In this document: piece after piece, positions 44,442 through 52,239 of the stretch | Numbering within the stretch: the stretch's first letter is position 1 | Layout: every line of letters begins with the position of its first letter | From: Frankiales bacterium | Lineage (GTDB): Bacteria > Actinomycetota > Actinomycetes > Mycobacteriales > Geodermatophilaceae | NCBI GenBank assembly: GCA_025465155.1 | Contig: JAODNJ010000212.1 | Span: 62,001 to 126,000, forward strand | Direction of reading: 5' to 3' | Length of the DNA stretch: 64,000 nucleotides | The notes under the pieces: model-generated | What the model was told of the DNA's origin: nothing | Databases searched by the model: none | What the model saw: the letters and a program-made list of their open reading frames with translations, nothing else | Position numbers and translations under genes: made by a program

Positions 44442-45966
44442 TGTCTCCTTTTTCGAGAATGATCTGCAGGTCGGTCGTTTTCAGCGACTGTGTTCCGGTG
44501 GGGCTCTTGGCGTAGAGCGATTTGATGAGGCCGAGAATAGGCCCGTAGATCTCGTCGGGGTTGCCCCCGGCGGCTACGGTCTTCTTCATCTCATCGACCT
44601 GGGAGCCCGCGAACATCGCCCGCAGCAGAATGAAGTCGATGCTCTCGTCGGGGTGCAGCGCTTTCAGCGCCGGCAGCATCGGTTCGATCTCGCCCGGCTC
44701 CAGCGCGATGTTCGAGGCGCCGTTAGCGATGATCTTTTCGAGGATGTCGGGCGCGATCGGCCCGAGCAGCTTGCCGTAGTAGCCGAGCGCGTACTTCTTG
44801 ATCTCGTTCGGCACCAGCTTGTAGCGCTCGCCCGAGATGACGTTCATCACCGCCTGGGTTCCCACGAACTGAGCGAACGGGGTGATCATGATGGGGTAGG
44901 CGAGCTCTTCGCGTACCCGGGCAGTCTCGAGCAGCAGCTCGTCGTACCGATCGGAGAGCCCGGCCGTCGCCAGCTGAGACTCGAAGTTCGACAGCATGCC
45001 ACCCGGCAGCTGGTGCATGTAGTGCAGCCCGTTGTAGGCGACGGGAACGCCGAGCGGCTTGCCCTCGGCTTCGGCGATCTCGGCGATCTGCGTGCTGATC
45101 GTGTCGACGCGGGCGCTGTCGATGTTCACCGTATAGCCGAGGGCACGCAGGTCGCGCACAACGGTCTGGGTCGCCGGCTGGGCGTTGCCGTTGGCCAGCG
45201 GCGCGATCGATAGGTGCAGGGCATCCGCACCCAGTTCGACGGCCTCGAGGTAGACGAGCGGGGCGAGCCCGGTGAGGCAGTGGCTGTGGATCTCGAGCGA
45301 CTTGTCGCCGATGACCTCTTTCAGGGCAGGAACGAGGCTGCGGATTCGGTCGGGCGTCAGCAACCCCCCGGCATCTTTCAGCATGATGGCGTCGACATCG
45401 GCCTTCTCGATGAGCTCGATCGCCTTCGAGACGAACAGCTCGTCAGTGTGCACCGGGCTCTCAGAGAACGAGACGGCGCCGAAGGTCGTCGCGCCGAGCT
45501 CCTTGGCACGAATCAGGCCGGGGGCGATGTTGTCGATGTCGTTGAGCCCGTCGAACGAGCCGATCACCCGGAAGCCGTTGGCGTAGAGATTCTCGACCCA
45601 GGCCAGAATGACGTCGTCGGCGAGAAAGTCGAACGCCGCGATGTTGCGCGAGCGGATCAGCGCCCGGAACGTGGTGTTCGGCGCGTTCTTGTGGGCGAGG
45701 CGCACGCGCTCCCACGGGTCTTCTTTGAGGTACCGCACAGCGACGTCGAACTGGATCGGCGCGACGAGGTCGACTTGCTCGAATCCGACTTTGTCGAAAT
45801 CGGGCGCCATCTGAACGATGTGCTCGGTGCGCATGCGGGTCGCCCACAGGCTCTGGTGCGCGTCACGCAGAGTGGTGTCGATGATCTTGATCTCGCGACG
45901 GCTGTTCGCCGGTCGCCCACCAAGGCCCATCACGGAGGCGATCGACTCCGAACTGGTCTGAATCAT
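44425..45966 (-). CDS. pyruvate carboxylase-type carboxyltransferase subunit (5S / OadA / PycB-like)
   Basis: 513 residues. IIDTTLRDAHQSL with the metal-binding Asp (about 35), VIGSFDGLNDI, AIMLKDAGGLLTP with the Lys that is carbamylated in the family, and EIHSHCLTGLAP (His ligands) show the DRE-TIM barrel; the C-terminal half is the conserved PYC/OADA domain (NGLHYMHQLPGGMLSN). It exchanges CO2 between biotin and pyruvate/oxaloacetate in known members. With BCCP and biotin carboxylase as separate chains this would be a three-part pyruvate carboxylase or related enzyme. Overlap with the BCCP gene is 17 bases. Confidence 0.94.
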   Translation of the reverse strand: MIQTSSESIASVMGLGGRPANSRREIKIIDTTLRDAHQSLWATRMRTEHIVQMAPDFDKVGFEQVDLVAPIQFDVAVRYLKEDPWERVRLAHKNAPNTTFRALIRSRNIAAFDFLADDVILAWVENLYANGFRVIGSFDGLNDIDNIAPGLIRAKELGATTFGAVSFSESPVHTDELFVSKAIELIEKADVDAIMLKDAGGLLTPDRIRSLVPALKEVIGDKSLEIHSHCLTGLAPLVYLEAVELGADALHLSIAPLANGNAQPATQTVVRDLRALGYTVNIDSARVDTISTQIAEIAEAEGKPLGVPVAYNGLHYMHQLPGGMLSNFESQLATAGLSDRYDELLLETARVREELAYPIMITPFAQFVGTQAVMNVISGERYKLVPNEIKKYALGYYGKLLGPIAPDILEKIIANGASNIALEPGEIEPMLPALKALHPDESIDFILLRAMFAGSQVDEMKKTVAAGGNPDEIYGPILGLIKSLYAKSPTGTQSLKTTDLQIILEKGDSEDAA

Positions 45967-45992
45967 TCAGGCTCCTTTGCGTGTCAAGATAG

Positions 45993-46008
45993 TGAAAGTG
46001 ACGTTTCA
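45993..46008. promoter_or_regulatory. inverted repeat in the promoter between the carboxylase operon and IclR
   Basis: TGAAA, six bases, TTTCA, 27 bases ahead of the carboxyltransferase gene and 71 ahead of the IclR gene. Spacing and form are like IclR-type operators. The 112-base gap holds nothing else I can name. Confidence 0.38.
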
Positions 46009-46078
46009 AATCTGACATACTATGGACACCATTGTGTAGAAGTGTCAAGAGCTGCCGGGAAAGGATTGCGGGCGAATC

Positions 46079-46873
46079 ATGGAAGCCGAAGCCGAAGCCG
46101 AAGCCGGAGCCGAAGCCGGTCAGGTAGAACCGAAACGCCGGCAGACCATCCAATCGGTCGCCCGCGCCTCGCGAATTCTGCTCGCCATCGCCCGGTCGCC
46201 GCAGGGGCTTACTGCAACCGAGGTCGCCGCTCTCGTCGACCTCACCATGCCGACGACCTACCACCTGCTCGCCACCCTCGAAGACGAGGGGCTGCTGGGC
46301 AAGGGCGCCGGCAAGCGGTACCAGCTCGGCTCGGGCGCGGTCGACATCGCCAACGCGCCGGGGCTCCGCCCCCGCGTGAACCCTCGGCACCGTGAAGCGC
46401 TCACCCAACTCGCCGACGCCACCCAGGAGACGGCCTACCTCACCGGATGGTTTCGCGGCGAGATCCGCATCCTCGCCCGGGTCGAGGGCTCGCTCGCCGT
46501 GCGCGTCGCCGGGCTGGAGGTCGGCCTCACTACCGACGTGCACGCGCGGGCCAGCGCCAAGGTGCTGCTCGCGTACGCCGACGACGACCAGCGTTCGTCA
46601 ATTCTCGACGGCTATCACTACACCCGGTTCACCGACGTGACGGTGAGCGACCGGCAGAGCTTCGAGACGCAGCTGGCCGAGATTCGCCGCACCGGAATCC
46701 TCTACGATCGTGGCGAGTACCGCGACGACGTGCGCTCGCTGAGCGCGCCCATCCGCCACGAGGGCCGCGTGATCGCGGCGCTCGCGGTCACCGTGCCCTC
46801 CGTGCGCTACGAGCGCACCGAGCCCGACGTGGTCGCCGCCCTGCTGGCCGCCGTCGCCTTCGCCGAGCACTAG
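46079..46873 (+). CDS. IclR family transcriptional regulator
   Basis: 264 residues. The N-terminus is an Ala-Glu run encoded by GAAGCC hexamers (46082-46117), followed by the winged helix: SVARASRILLAIARSPQGLTATEVAALVDLTMPTTYHLLATLEDEGLLGK. The GAF-like effector domain shows ETAYLTGWFRGEIRILARVEG, HARASAKVLLAY, GILYDRGEYRDDVRSLSAPI. It is divergent from the carboxylase operon and very likely controls it. Whether the hexamer copy number varies is unknown; changes would not shift the frame. Confidence 0.94.
   Translation: MEAEAEAEAGAEAGQVEPKRRQTIQSVARASRILLAIARSPQGLTATEVAALVDLTMPTTYHLLATLEDEGLLGKGAGKRYQLGSGAVDIANAPGLRPRVNPRHREALTQLADATQETAYLTGWFRGEIRILARVEGSLAVRVAGLEVGLTTDVHARASAKVLLAYADDDQRSSILDGYHYTRFTDVTVSDRQSFETQLAEIRRTGILYDRGEYRDDVRSLSAPIRHEGRVIAALAVTVPSVRYERTEPDVVAALLAAVAFAEH
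46082..46117 (+). repeat. GAAGCC hexanucleotide repeat in the IclR gene
   Basis: Four exact GAAGCC units, then GGAGCC and one more GAAGCC, six units in all, coding an Ala-Glu run just after the start codon. Slippage would change the length of the N-terminal tail by two residues per unit. Confidence 0.85.
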
Positions 46874-46940
46874 ACGCCGCCTTGCGACGCGCACCAGTTC
46901 ACAGCGGTAATCACTGAGAGATCACAACTGCTCTCGCGAC

Positions 46941-47054
46941 CGGCTTGCGGGGCTCAAGGCTGCCGGTCGAGGGATGATCGCCGACCCGTCGTTCTTTCAC
47001 CGCGCGTCCCGGCAGCGGTTCGGGGTGACGCCGGGTTCGCTGCGTGAGAAATGA
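46941..47054 (+). pseudogene. remnant of an AraC-family regulator (C-terminal end only)
   Basis: A short frame reads IADPSFFHRASRQRFGVTPG and then SLREK and a stop at 47054. This is the well-known end of the second AraC helix-turn-helix (F-x-D-P-S-Y-F-x-R-x-F-K-R-x-x-G-x-T-P). Upstream, no matching first helix-turn-helix is readable, so only about 35 codons remain. It lies between IclR and a small GlcG-like gene. Confidence 0.55.
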
Positions 47055-47120
47055 GGCAGCGCGAATTGCTGTCGGGGCGTCAGGCGAAGACAATGGTGCA
47101 ACGCGACCACAACCCAAAGG

Positions 47121-47585
47121 ATGCCCGTGACGAACGTAGAACCCGACTATTCGATCGCTCAGCTCGAGGCCGTTCCCGAGGCGCGGTTCGCCGACTTCAC
47201 GCGCGACGACGCCGTGCGTCTGGGTGAGCTCGCCGTTGCGGTGACGCGGGAACGAGGGCTCAGCCTCGAAACCGACGTGCACATCGGCGAGCAACTCGCC
47301 TTTCGTGCGCAGCTGGGTAAGACCGGTCAGCAGAACGCCGATGTCATCGTGGGCAAGCGACTCGTGGCGCAACACTTCAAGCACAGCTCACTGCTCGCTC
47401 GGCTGAAGAAAGACGCAGACCCCAGCATTGCCGACGGCCTCGGCGACGAGTACAAGTTCTGGGGAGGGTGCATTCCGATCTTCGTCGAAGATGACATCGT
47501 CGCGACCATCTCGGCGTCGGGAGAGCCCGACGTCGTCGATCACGCGGTGATCGCCGAGGCGCTGCAGCGATTCTCGGCCCGGTAG
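47121..47585 (+). CDS. UPF0303 / GlcG-HbpS-like (heme-degrading domain) protein
   Basis: 154 residues. FADFTRDDAVRLGELAVAV, VHIGEQLAFRAQLG, NADVIVGKRLVAQHFKHSS and FWGGCIPIFVEDDIVATISASG are the features of the UPF0303 group in the GlcG/HbpS superfamily. Members bind small ligands such as heme or are involved in stress; the function of this group is not settled. It stands alone between the AraC remnant and the convergent MFS pump. Confidence 0.85.
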   Translation: MPVTNVEPDYSIAQLEAVPEARFADFTRDDAVRLGELAVAVTRERGLSLETDVHIGEQLAFRAQLGKTGQQNADVIVGKRLVAQHFKHSSLLARLKKDADPSIADGLGDEYKFWGGCIPIFVEDDIVATISASGEPDVVDHAVIAEALQRFSAR

Positions 47586-47732
47586 AACCGGTAACAAGCC
47601 CTAGGGCACAAGGCGCCCCGCGTGGAGTGCTGATGTGCGCACTGGCGCGAATGCGCCGTGCGACTGCGCGACCAAAGGCCCTCGCCACTTCGCAGCCGAC
47701 CGTCGTCGACGTGGCGAAGGTCACAGGTGATC

Positions 47733-49205
47733 TCAGCCGAGGTGCACGAATTCGGCTGCGCCGCCGGGCGACAGCTGCGACTTCGGGCCGCGAATGAAGA
47801 TGAAAGCGATGATCGCTGCCCCGATCATCGCGATCGCCGAAGCGAAGAACACCGCGGAGTAGCCCGCCGTCAGGGCCACCAGGCCCGGCGATGAGGCGGC
47901 CGCGTCAGCGCTCGTCGACACGTAGATGGCCGTGAAGATCGAGAGCCCGATAGAACCGCCGATCTGCATCGACGCGTTGATGGTCGCCGATGCGGCACCG
48001 GCGTCGTGCGGTGCGATGCCGCTCAGGGCGACGTTCTGCAGCGGAATGAAAATGAACGCCATGCCGATGCCGAGCAGCACCATGCCGGGCAGAACCTGGG
48101 CGAGGTAGCTGCCGTCTGCGGTGATGAAGCTCAGGTAGAACAATCCTGCAGCGACGATGATCGGGCCCCCGATCATCAGGGGTCGCGCACCGATCGACGC
48201 AAGCAGCTTCGTTGCCAGAGGCGCGACTGCCGTGATGGCGATCGGCAGCGGCAGCGTGGCCAGACCCGCTTCGAGAGGCTGCATGCCCAGCACGATCTGC
48301 AGGTGGAAGGTGAGATACAGCATCGCGCCGATCATGACGCTGCCGGCGATGGCCTGCAACAAAAAGGCGCCGCCGCGCACTCGGTTCGTCAGCACGCGCA
48401 GGGGTAAGAGGGGCTGCCTCACCTTCGACTCCACGACGACGAAGAGAACGAGCAGGCCGACTCCGGCGGCCAAGAATCCGATGGTCTGCGGGGTTCCCCA
48501 GCCGGAATCGGCGAGGCTGAAGCCGTAAACGAGGGAGCCCAGGCCGAGGGTCACCGTGATCGCGCCGAGAATGTCGTACTTGTTGTCGCCCTCTGCCTTG
48601 CTCTCTGCCACGAAGAGCAGGGCGCCGACGAGTCCGACGATCACGAAGAACACGTTCACCAGCAGGCACCAGCGCCAGCTGGCATACTCGGTGAGCACCC
48701 CGCCCAGCACGAGGCCCACGGCGGCGCCGGCGCCGGCGACGGTTCCGAAGACGGCGAACGCGGTGTTCCGTTCTTTTCCGTGCGTGAACGTCACGGTCAG
48801 CAGCGCCAGGGCCGCCGGTGCGAGCAGGGCGGCGAATGCGCCCTGAAGCCCACGGGCGAGGATCAGCTCGGTGCCGCTCTGGGTGATACCGCCGAGAACG
48901 GATGCCGCACCGAAGCCGATCATCCCGACGATGAAGGTGCGTTTACGACCCCAGTAGTCGGCGATCCGGCCGCCCAGCAGCAACAGCGAACCGAACGCGA
49001 GAGCGTAGGCGGTCACCACCCACTGTCGCTCGGTGTCGGTCAGCCCCAGGTCGATCTGAGCCTGCGGCAGCGCGATATTGACAATGGTGCCATCGAGCAC
49101 GACGACGAGCTGTGTCAACGAGAGCACGAACAGTGCGCGCCACCGATTCGGATCGGCGGCCGGCGACGAGGGCAGCCCCGTGCTCGATGAGACGGATGCA
49201 GACAT
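47733..49205 (-). CDS. MFS drug efflux transporter, DHA2 (EmrB/QacA) family
   Basis: 490 residues with fourteen predicted membrane segments. VVLDGTIVNIALPQAQIDLG is the DHA2 motif in helix 1, LLLGGRIADYWGRKRTF the first MFS loop, and FAVFGTVAGAGAAVGLVLGGVL the helix 5 motif of drug/proton antiporters. It would expel toxic hydrophobic compounds. The start codon follows directly on a hairpin that hides its Shine-Dalgarno site and ends in a T-run (49210-49245), so expression is probably controlled in the leader. Confidence 0.95.
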   Translation of the reverse strand: MSASVSSSTGLPSSPAADPNRWRALFVLSLTQLVVVLDGTIVNIALPQAQIDLGLTDTERQWVVTAYALAFGSLLLLGGRIADYWGRKRTFIVGMIGFGAASVLGGITQSGTELILARGLQGAFAALLAPAALALLTVTFTHGKERNTAFAVFGTVAGAGAAVGLVLGGVLTEYASWRWCLLVNVFFVIVGLVGALLFVAESKAEGDNKYDILGAITVTLGLGSLVYGFSLADSGWGTPQTIGFLAAGVGLLVLFVVVESKVRQPLLPLRVLTNRVRGGAFLLQAIAGSVMIGAMLYLTFHLQIVLGMQPLEAGLATLPLPIAITAVAPLATKLLASIGARPLMIGGPIIVAAGLFYLSFITADGSYLAQVLPGMVLLGIGMAFIFIPLQNVALSGIAPHDAGAASATINASMQIGGSIGLSIFTAIYVSTSADAAASSPGLVALTAGYSAVFFASAIAMIGAAIIAFIFIRGPKSQLSPGGAAEFVHLG

Positions 49206-49299
49206 AAAAAAACCTCCGGGTTCTTTTTACGGATGCCGGAGGTTTCAAGCCTCGGATCAGAGGCGCCATGCGCCTCAACCACACGAGCCAACGTGGCTA
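49206..49299 (-). promoter_or_regulatory. attenuator-like leader of the MFS pump gene
   Basis: On the minus strand, AAACCTCCGG (49245-49236) pairs with CCGGAGGTTT (49219-49210), followed by a T-run and then the ATG of the pump at 49205. The 3' arm contains the Shine-Dalgarno GGAGG. Further upstream are two competing hairpins: GAGGCGC/GCGCCTC (49276-49260) and GCCTC/GAGGC (49264-49249), which share bases, and AGCCA/TGGCT (49299-49287). A terminator fused to a ribosome site plus alternate stems is the design of attenuators in front of drug-efflux genes. Confidence 0.62.
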
Positions 49300-49351
49300 G
49301 TCAGACGACAAGGCTATCAGCTGTGTGCCCTTGCGTGGCGGGTGGGCGCCA

Positions 49352-50461
49352 TCAGCTCCACACGCGGCGGGCGATGTCGATGACCTCGGCCATCTTCGCC
49401 CACTGCTGCTGCTCGGTGAGCACGTTACCCTCTTCGGTCGACGCAAATCCGCACTGCGGGCTGAGCGCCAGCTGCTCGAGCGGTGCGAACTGTGCCGCCT
49501 CGGTGATGCGCTGGATGACCGCGTCGGTGTCTTCGAGTTCACCCGACTTCGACGTGATCAGGCCGAGCACCACCCTCTTGTCACCGCGCGGCAGAAAGCG
49601 CAGCGGCTCGAAGCCGCCGGCCCGCTCGGAGTCGTACTCGAGAAAATAGCCGTCGTAGTTGCAATTGGTCAACAGGTTTTCGGCGACGGGTTCGTAGCCG
49701 CCGGAGGCGATCCATGATGACCGGAAGTTGCCGCGACAGACGTGAGTGGTGACGACCATGTCTGCCGGCTTGTCGCGCAGCGAGTCGTTGATGAGCTTCA
49801 CGTACGCGGCCTGAATGTTGTCGACGTCGAGGCCGCGGGCGCGCGCCTTCGCCAGCTCGTCTTCTGAACACAGGTAGGCCCAGGCGGTGTCGTCGAACTG
49901 CAGGTAGCGACAGCCGGCCGCATAGAACGCGGCGACGGCGCCCCGATATGCGGCAGCGAGGTCTTCGAACAGCGAGTTGCGGTCGGGGTACAGGGGGGTC
50001 AGCAACGAGTCGTGCGCCAGCCGGAAGTGCAGCACGGTCGGCGACGGAATGGTCATCTTCGCCAGGCGATCGGTGTGCGCCTGCAGAAAGCGGTAGTGCG
50101 CGAGCATGGGATGGTCGGTGGGAAACCCGAGCTTGCCGACGATCTCGACGGCCACGGGTTTGATGGCCTGGCCCTTGAAGTCCATGCCCGTCGAACTTTC
50201 ACCGAGTTCGACGCCGTCAAGGCCGGCGAAGAAGTCGAAGTGCCAGTACGCGCGACGGAACTCGCCATCGGTGACCGCTTCGAGCCCGAGCTTCTCTTGC
50301 TCTTCGATGAGGGCCACGATGTCGCGGTCTTCGATCGCCGCCAGGGACGCGTCGTCGATCTCGCCGGCGGCGTGCCGAGTGCGAGCTTCGTGAACGGCAT
50401 CGGTGCGCAGGTAGCTGCCTACCGCGTCGGCGCGGAAGGGGGGAGTGGTGGTCGGCTGCAT
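49352..50461 (-). CDS. MetE-like (cobalamin-independent methionine synthase C-terminal) protein
   Basis: 369 residues from ATG 50461. It consists of the catalytic barrel alone: RADAVGSYLRTDAVHEAR, AVTDGEFRR, QFDDTAWAYLCSE, THVCRGN (Zn-binding His and Cys) and LSPQCGFAST (Zn Cys). This is the YxjG/YxjH-like group, often annotated as a methyltransferase using vitamin-B12-independent chemistry; methyl donor and acceptor vary. It is divergent from the aldehyde dehydrogenase. Confidence 0.9.
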   Translation of the reverse strand: MQPTTTPPFRADAVGSYLRTDAVHEARTRHAAGEIDDASLAAIEDRDIVALIEEQEKLGLEAVTDGEFRRAYWHFDFFAGLDGVELGESSTGMDFKGQAIKPVAVEIVGKLGFPTDHPMLAHYRFLQAHTDRLAKMTIPSPTVLHFRLAHDSLLTPLYPDRNSLFEDLAAAYRGAVAAFYAAGCRYLQFDDTAWAYLCSEDELAKARARGLDVDNIQAAYVKLINDSLRDKPADMVVTTHVCRGNFRSSWIASGGYEPVAENLLTNCNYDGYFLEYDSERAGGFEPLRFLPRGDKRVVLGLITSKSGELEDTDAVIQRITEAAQFAPLEQLALSPQCGFASTEEGNVLTEQQQWAKMAEVIDIARRVWS

Positions 50462-50588
50462 AGCGTCGACGTTAGCAAATGGGGGTGACAGGGCATCCAC
50501 TCTTCTCGTTAAAGCGAAATGCACAGGCGCTGCGTTCGTGCACGCTCGTACAATTGCCTCAGGTAGAAACACAGAGAGGTGTTGCGAC

Positions 50589-52082
50589 ATGACCGACACG
50601 ATTGAGACGGGTTCTTCGCTTGTCACCGGGCTTTTCATCGACGGGCGGCAGCGCACGACCGAGCAGACCATCGAGGTGGTCGACCCCGGCAAACCGGGCG
50701 TGGTCGTCGGTTATGCGGCCGCAGCTTCGACCGCCGACGTCGACGATGCGATCGATGCGGCGCGCCGCGCGTACCCTGCGTGGTCTGGCCTGTCTGCTCA
50801 GCAGCGGGCCGCCGCGATGACCGAGGCGGTCGCCGACCTCGCCGAGCACCGCGACGAGGATGCCCAGATTCTCTCTCAAGAGAACGGAAAGATTCGCTTC
50901 GAGGCGTTCATCGATGCGCTCGTCTTCGAGATTCGCTGGCAGCTCGCCGTGTCGATCGCCGACGACGTGGAGCAGGCCCGGGTGCTCGAGCCTGCCCCGG
51001 GCATCCCGGTGCGCACGGTCGTGCAGCATCAGTCGCTCGGGGTCGTCACGATCATCGTGCCGTTCAACTGGCCGATCGCCATACTCGCGGCGTCGCTGCC
51101 GCATGCCCTGCTCGCGGGCAACACTGTCATCGTGAAGCCACCGCCCTCGGCGCCGCTGGCCACGGCGCGGCTGGTCGAACGCATTGCGGCGAAGCTCCCG
51201 GCGGGCGTGCTCAACGTCGTGACCGGCCGCGACGCCGACATGAGCGCGCTGATCGAGCACGACAGTGTTGCGAAGGTGCACTTCACCGGCAGTGTGGGCG
51301 GGGGCAAGCGCATCATGCAGCTCGCTTCGCAGTCGCTCACCCGTGTCGTGCTCGAGCTCGGCGGCAACGACCCGGCGATTCTGCTCGAAGACGCGATCAT
51401 CGACGACGAGCACCTCGACCGCCTCTACTCGTCGATCTTCGACAGCACCGGTCAGATCTGCATGAACGCGAAGCGCATCTACGTTCACCGTTCGCGGCTC
51501 GACGAGGTCGTCGACGGCCTGTCGGCCCGCCTCGACAAAGCCGTCATCGGTTACGGGCTCGATGCCGATACCACCCTCGGGCCGTTGCATTCGCCGATTC
51601 AGAAAGCCTTCGTGCTCGACCTCATCGAAGAGGCGAAGGCCTCGGGTGCCGATGTGCGCGAGTTCGGCGAGCTGCCGACGCGGGCGGATCTCGTCGGGGG
51701 CAACTTTCTACGCCCGGCGCTGGTCATCGACCCCGACCCGGCGCTGCGGGTCGTCACCCAGGAACAGTTCGGCCCGGTCATCCCGCTGCTGCCGTTCGAC
51801 ACCGAAGACGAGGCGGTCGCGGCGGCCAACGACACGTGGGGTGGCCTGTGTGCGTCGGTCTGGACCGCCGACCCGGCCGCGGCTCAGCGGGTGGCTTCGC
51901 AGATCGTGGCCGGCTACGTGTGGATCAACGACCACGGCGCAGCGCGGCTCGACCTGCGTGCGCCCTTCGGCGGCATGAAGTCGAGCGGTTTCGGTCGCGA
52001 GCAGGGCATCGACGGCATCCGTTCCTTCCAAGACACCCGCGCCATCGCGGTGCTGCAGCCCCCCGCCCCCGCCTCGTCGTAA
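50589..52082 (+). CDS. NAD(P)-dependent aldehyde dehydrogenase
   Basis: 497 residues from ATG 50589 (AGAGGTG ahead). PFNWPIAILAASLPHALLAGNTVIVKPPPSAPL binds NAD, FTGSVGGGKRI is the glycine loop, VLELGGNDP carries the general base Glu and GQICMNAKR the nucleophile Cys. The closing SSGFGREQGIDGIRSF is typical. It oxidises an aldehyde to the acid. The context (MetE-like gene, DUF4143 ATPase) gives no pathway. Confidence 0.93.
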   Translation: MTDTIETGSSLVTGLFIDGRQRTTEQTIEVVDPGKPGVVVGYAAAASTADVDDAIDAARRAYPAWSGLSAQQRAAAMTEAVADLAEHRDEDAQILSQENGKIRFEAFIDALVFEIRWQLAVSIADDVEQARVLEPAPGIPVRTVVQHQSLGVVTIIVPFNWPIAILAASLPHALLAGNTVIVKPPPSAPLATARLVERIAAKLPAGVLNVVTGRDADMSALIEHDSVAKVHFTGSVGGGKRIMQLASQSLTRVVLELGGNDPAILLEDAIIDDEHLDRLYSSIFDSTGQICMNAKRIYVHRSRLDEVVDGLSARLDKAVIGYGLDADTTLGPLHSPIQKAFVLDLIEEAKASGADVREFGELPTRADLVGGNFLRPALVIDPDPALRVVTQEQFGPVIPLLPFDTEDEAVAAANDTWGGLCASVWTADPAAAQRVASQIVAGYVWINDHGAARLDLRAPFGGMKSSGFGREQGIDGIRSFQDTRAIAVLQPPAPASS

Positions 52083-52111
52083 CGGCTCTTGTTAGCCGGC
52101 TGTCACTTATA

Positions 52112-52203
52112 CCTCCAAATCGACCGATAGAATGCCTCCAAATCGACCGATAGAAATCCTCCAAATCGATCGATAGAGTGCCTCCTAATCGACCGATAGC
52201 ATC
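52112..52203 (+). repeat. four tandem 23-bp repeats before the AAA/DUF4143 gene
   Basis: Units start at 52112, 52135, 52158 and 52181; each begins CCTCC and contains AATCGACCGATAG (AATCGATCGATAG in unit 3), whose core ATCGAYCGAT is palindromic. The last three bases vary. The array ends 36 bases before the start of the ATPase. It may be a set of operator or protein-binding sites; it does not have the form of a CRISPR (no long spacers). Confidence 0.8.
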
Positions 52204-52239
52204 CATCGTGGTTGTAGAGTGGCCTCGAAGGGGCAACGA

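Noticed and set aside
49352-50692. Longer version of the MetE-like gene starting at 50692
   Set aside because: The extra 77 codons lie over the ALDH promoter and do not resemble the family; ATG 50461 gives the right N-terminus.
52083-52098. CGGCT/AGCCG hairpin after the ALDH
   Set aside because: Only a five-base stem without a T-run; too weak to call a terminator.
52112-52203. Possible CRISPR array
   Set aside because: The units are back to back at 23 bp with no variable spacers of 30 bp or more, and there are no cas genes.
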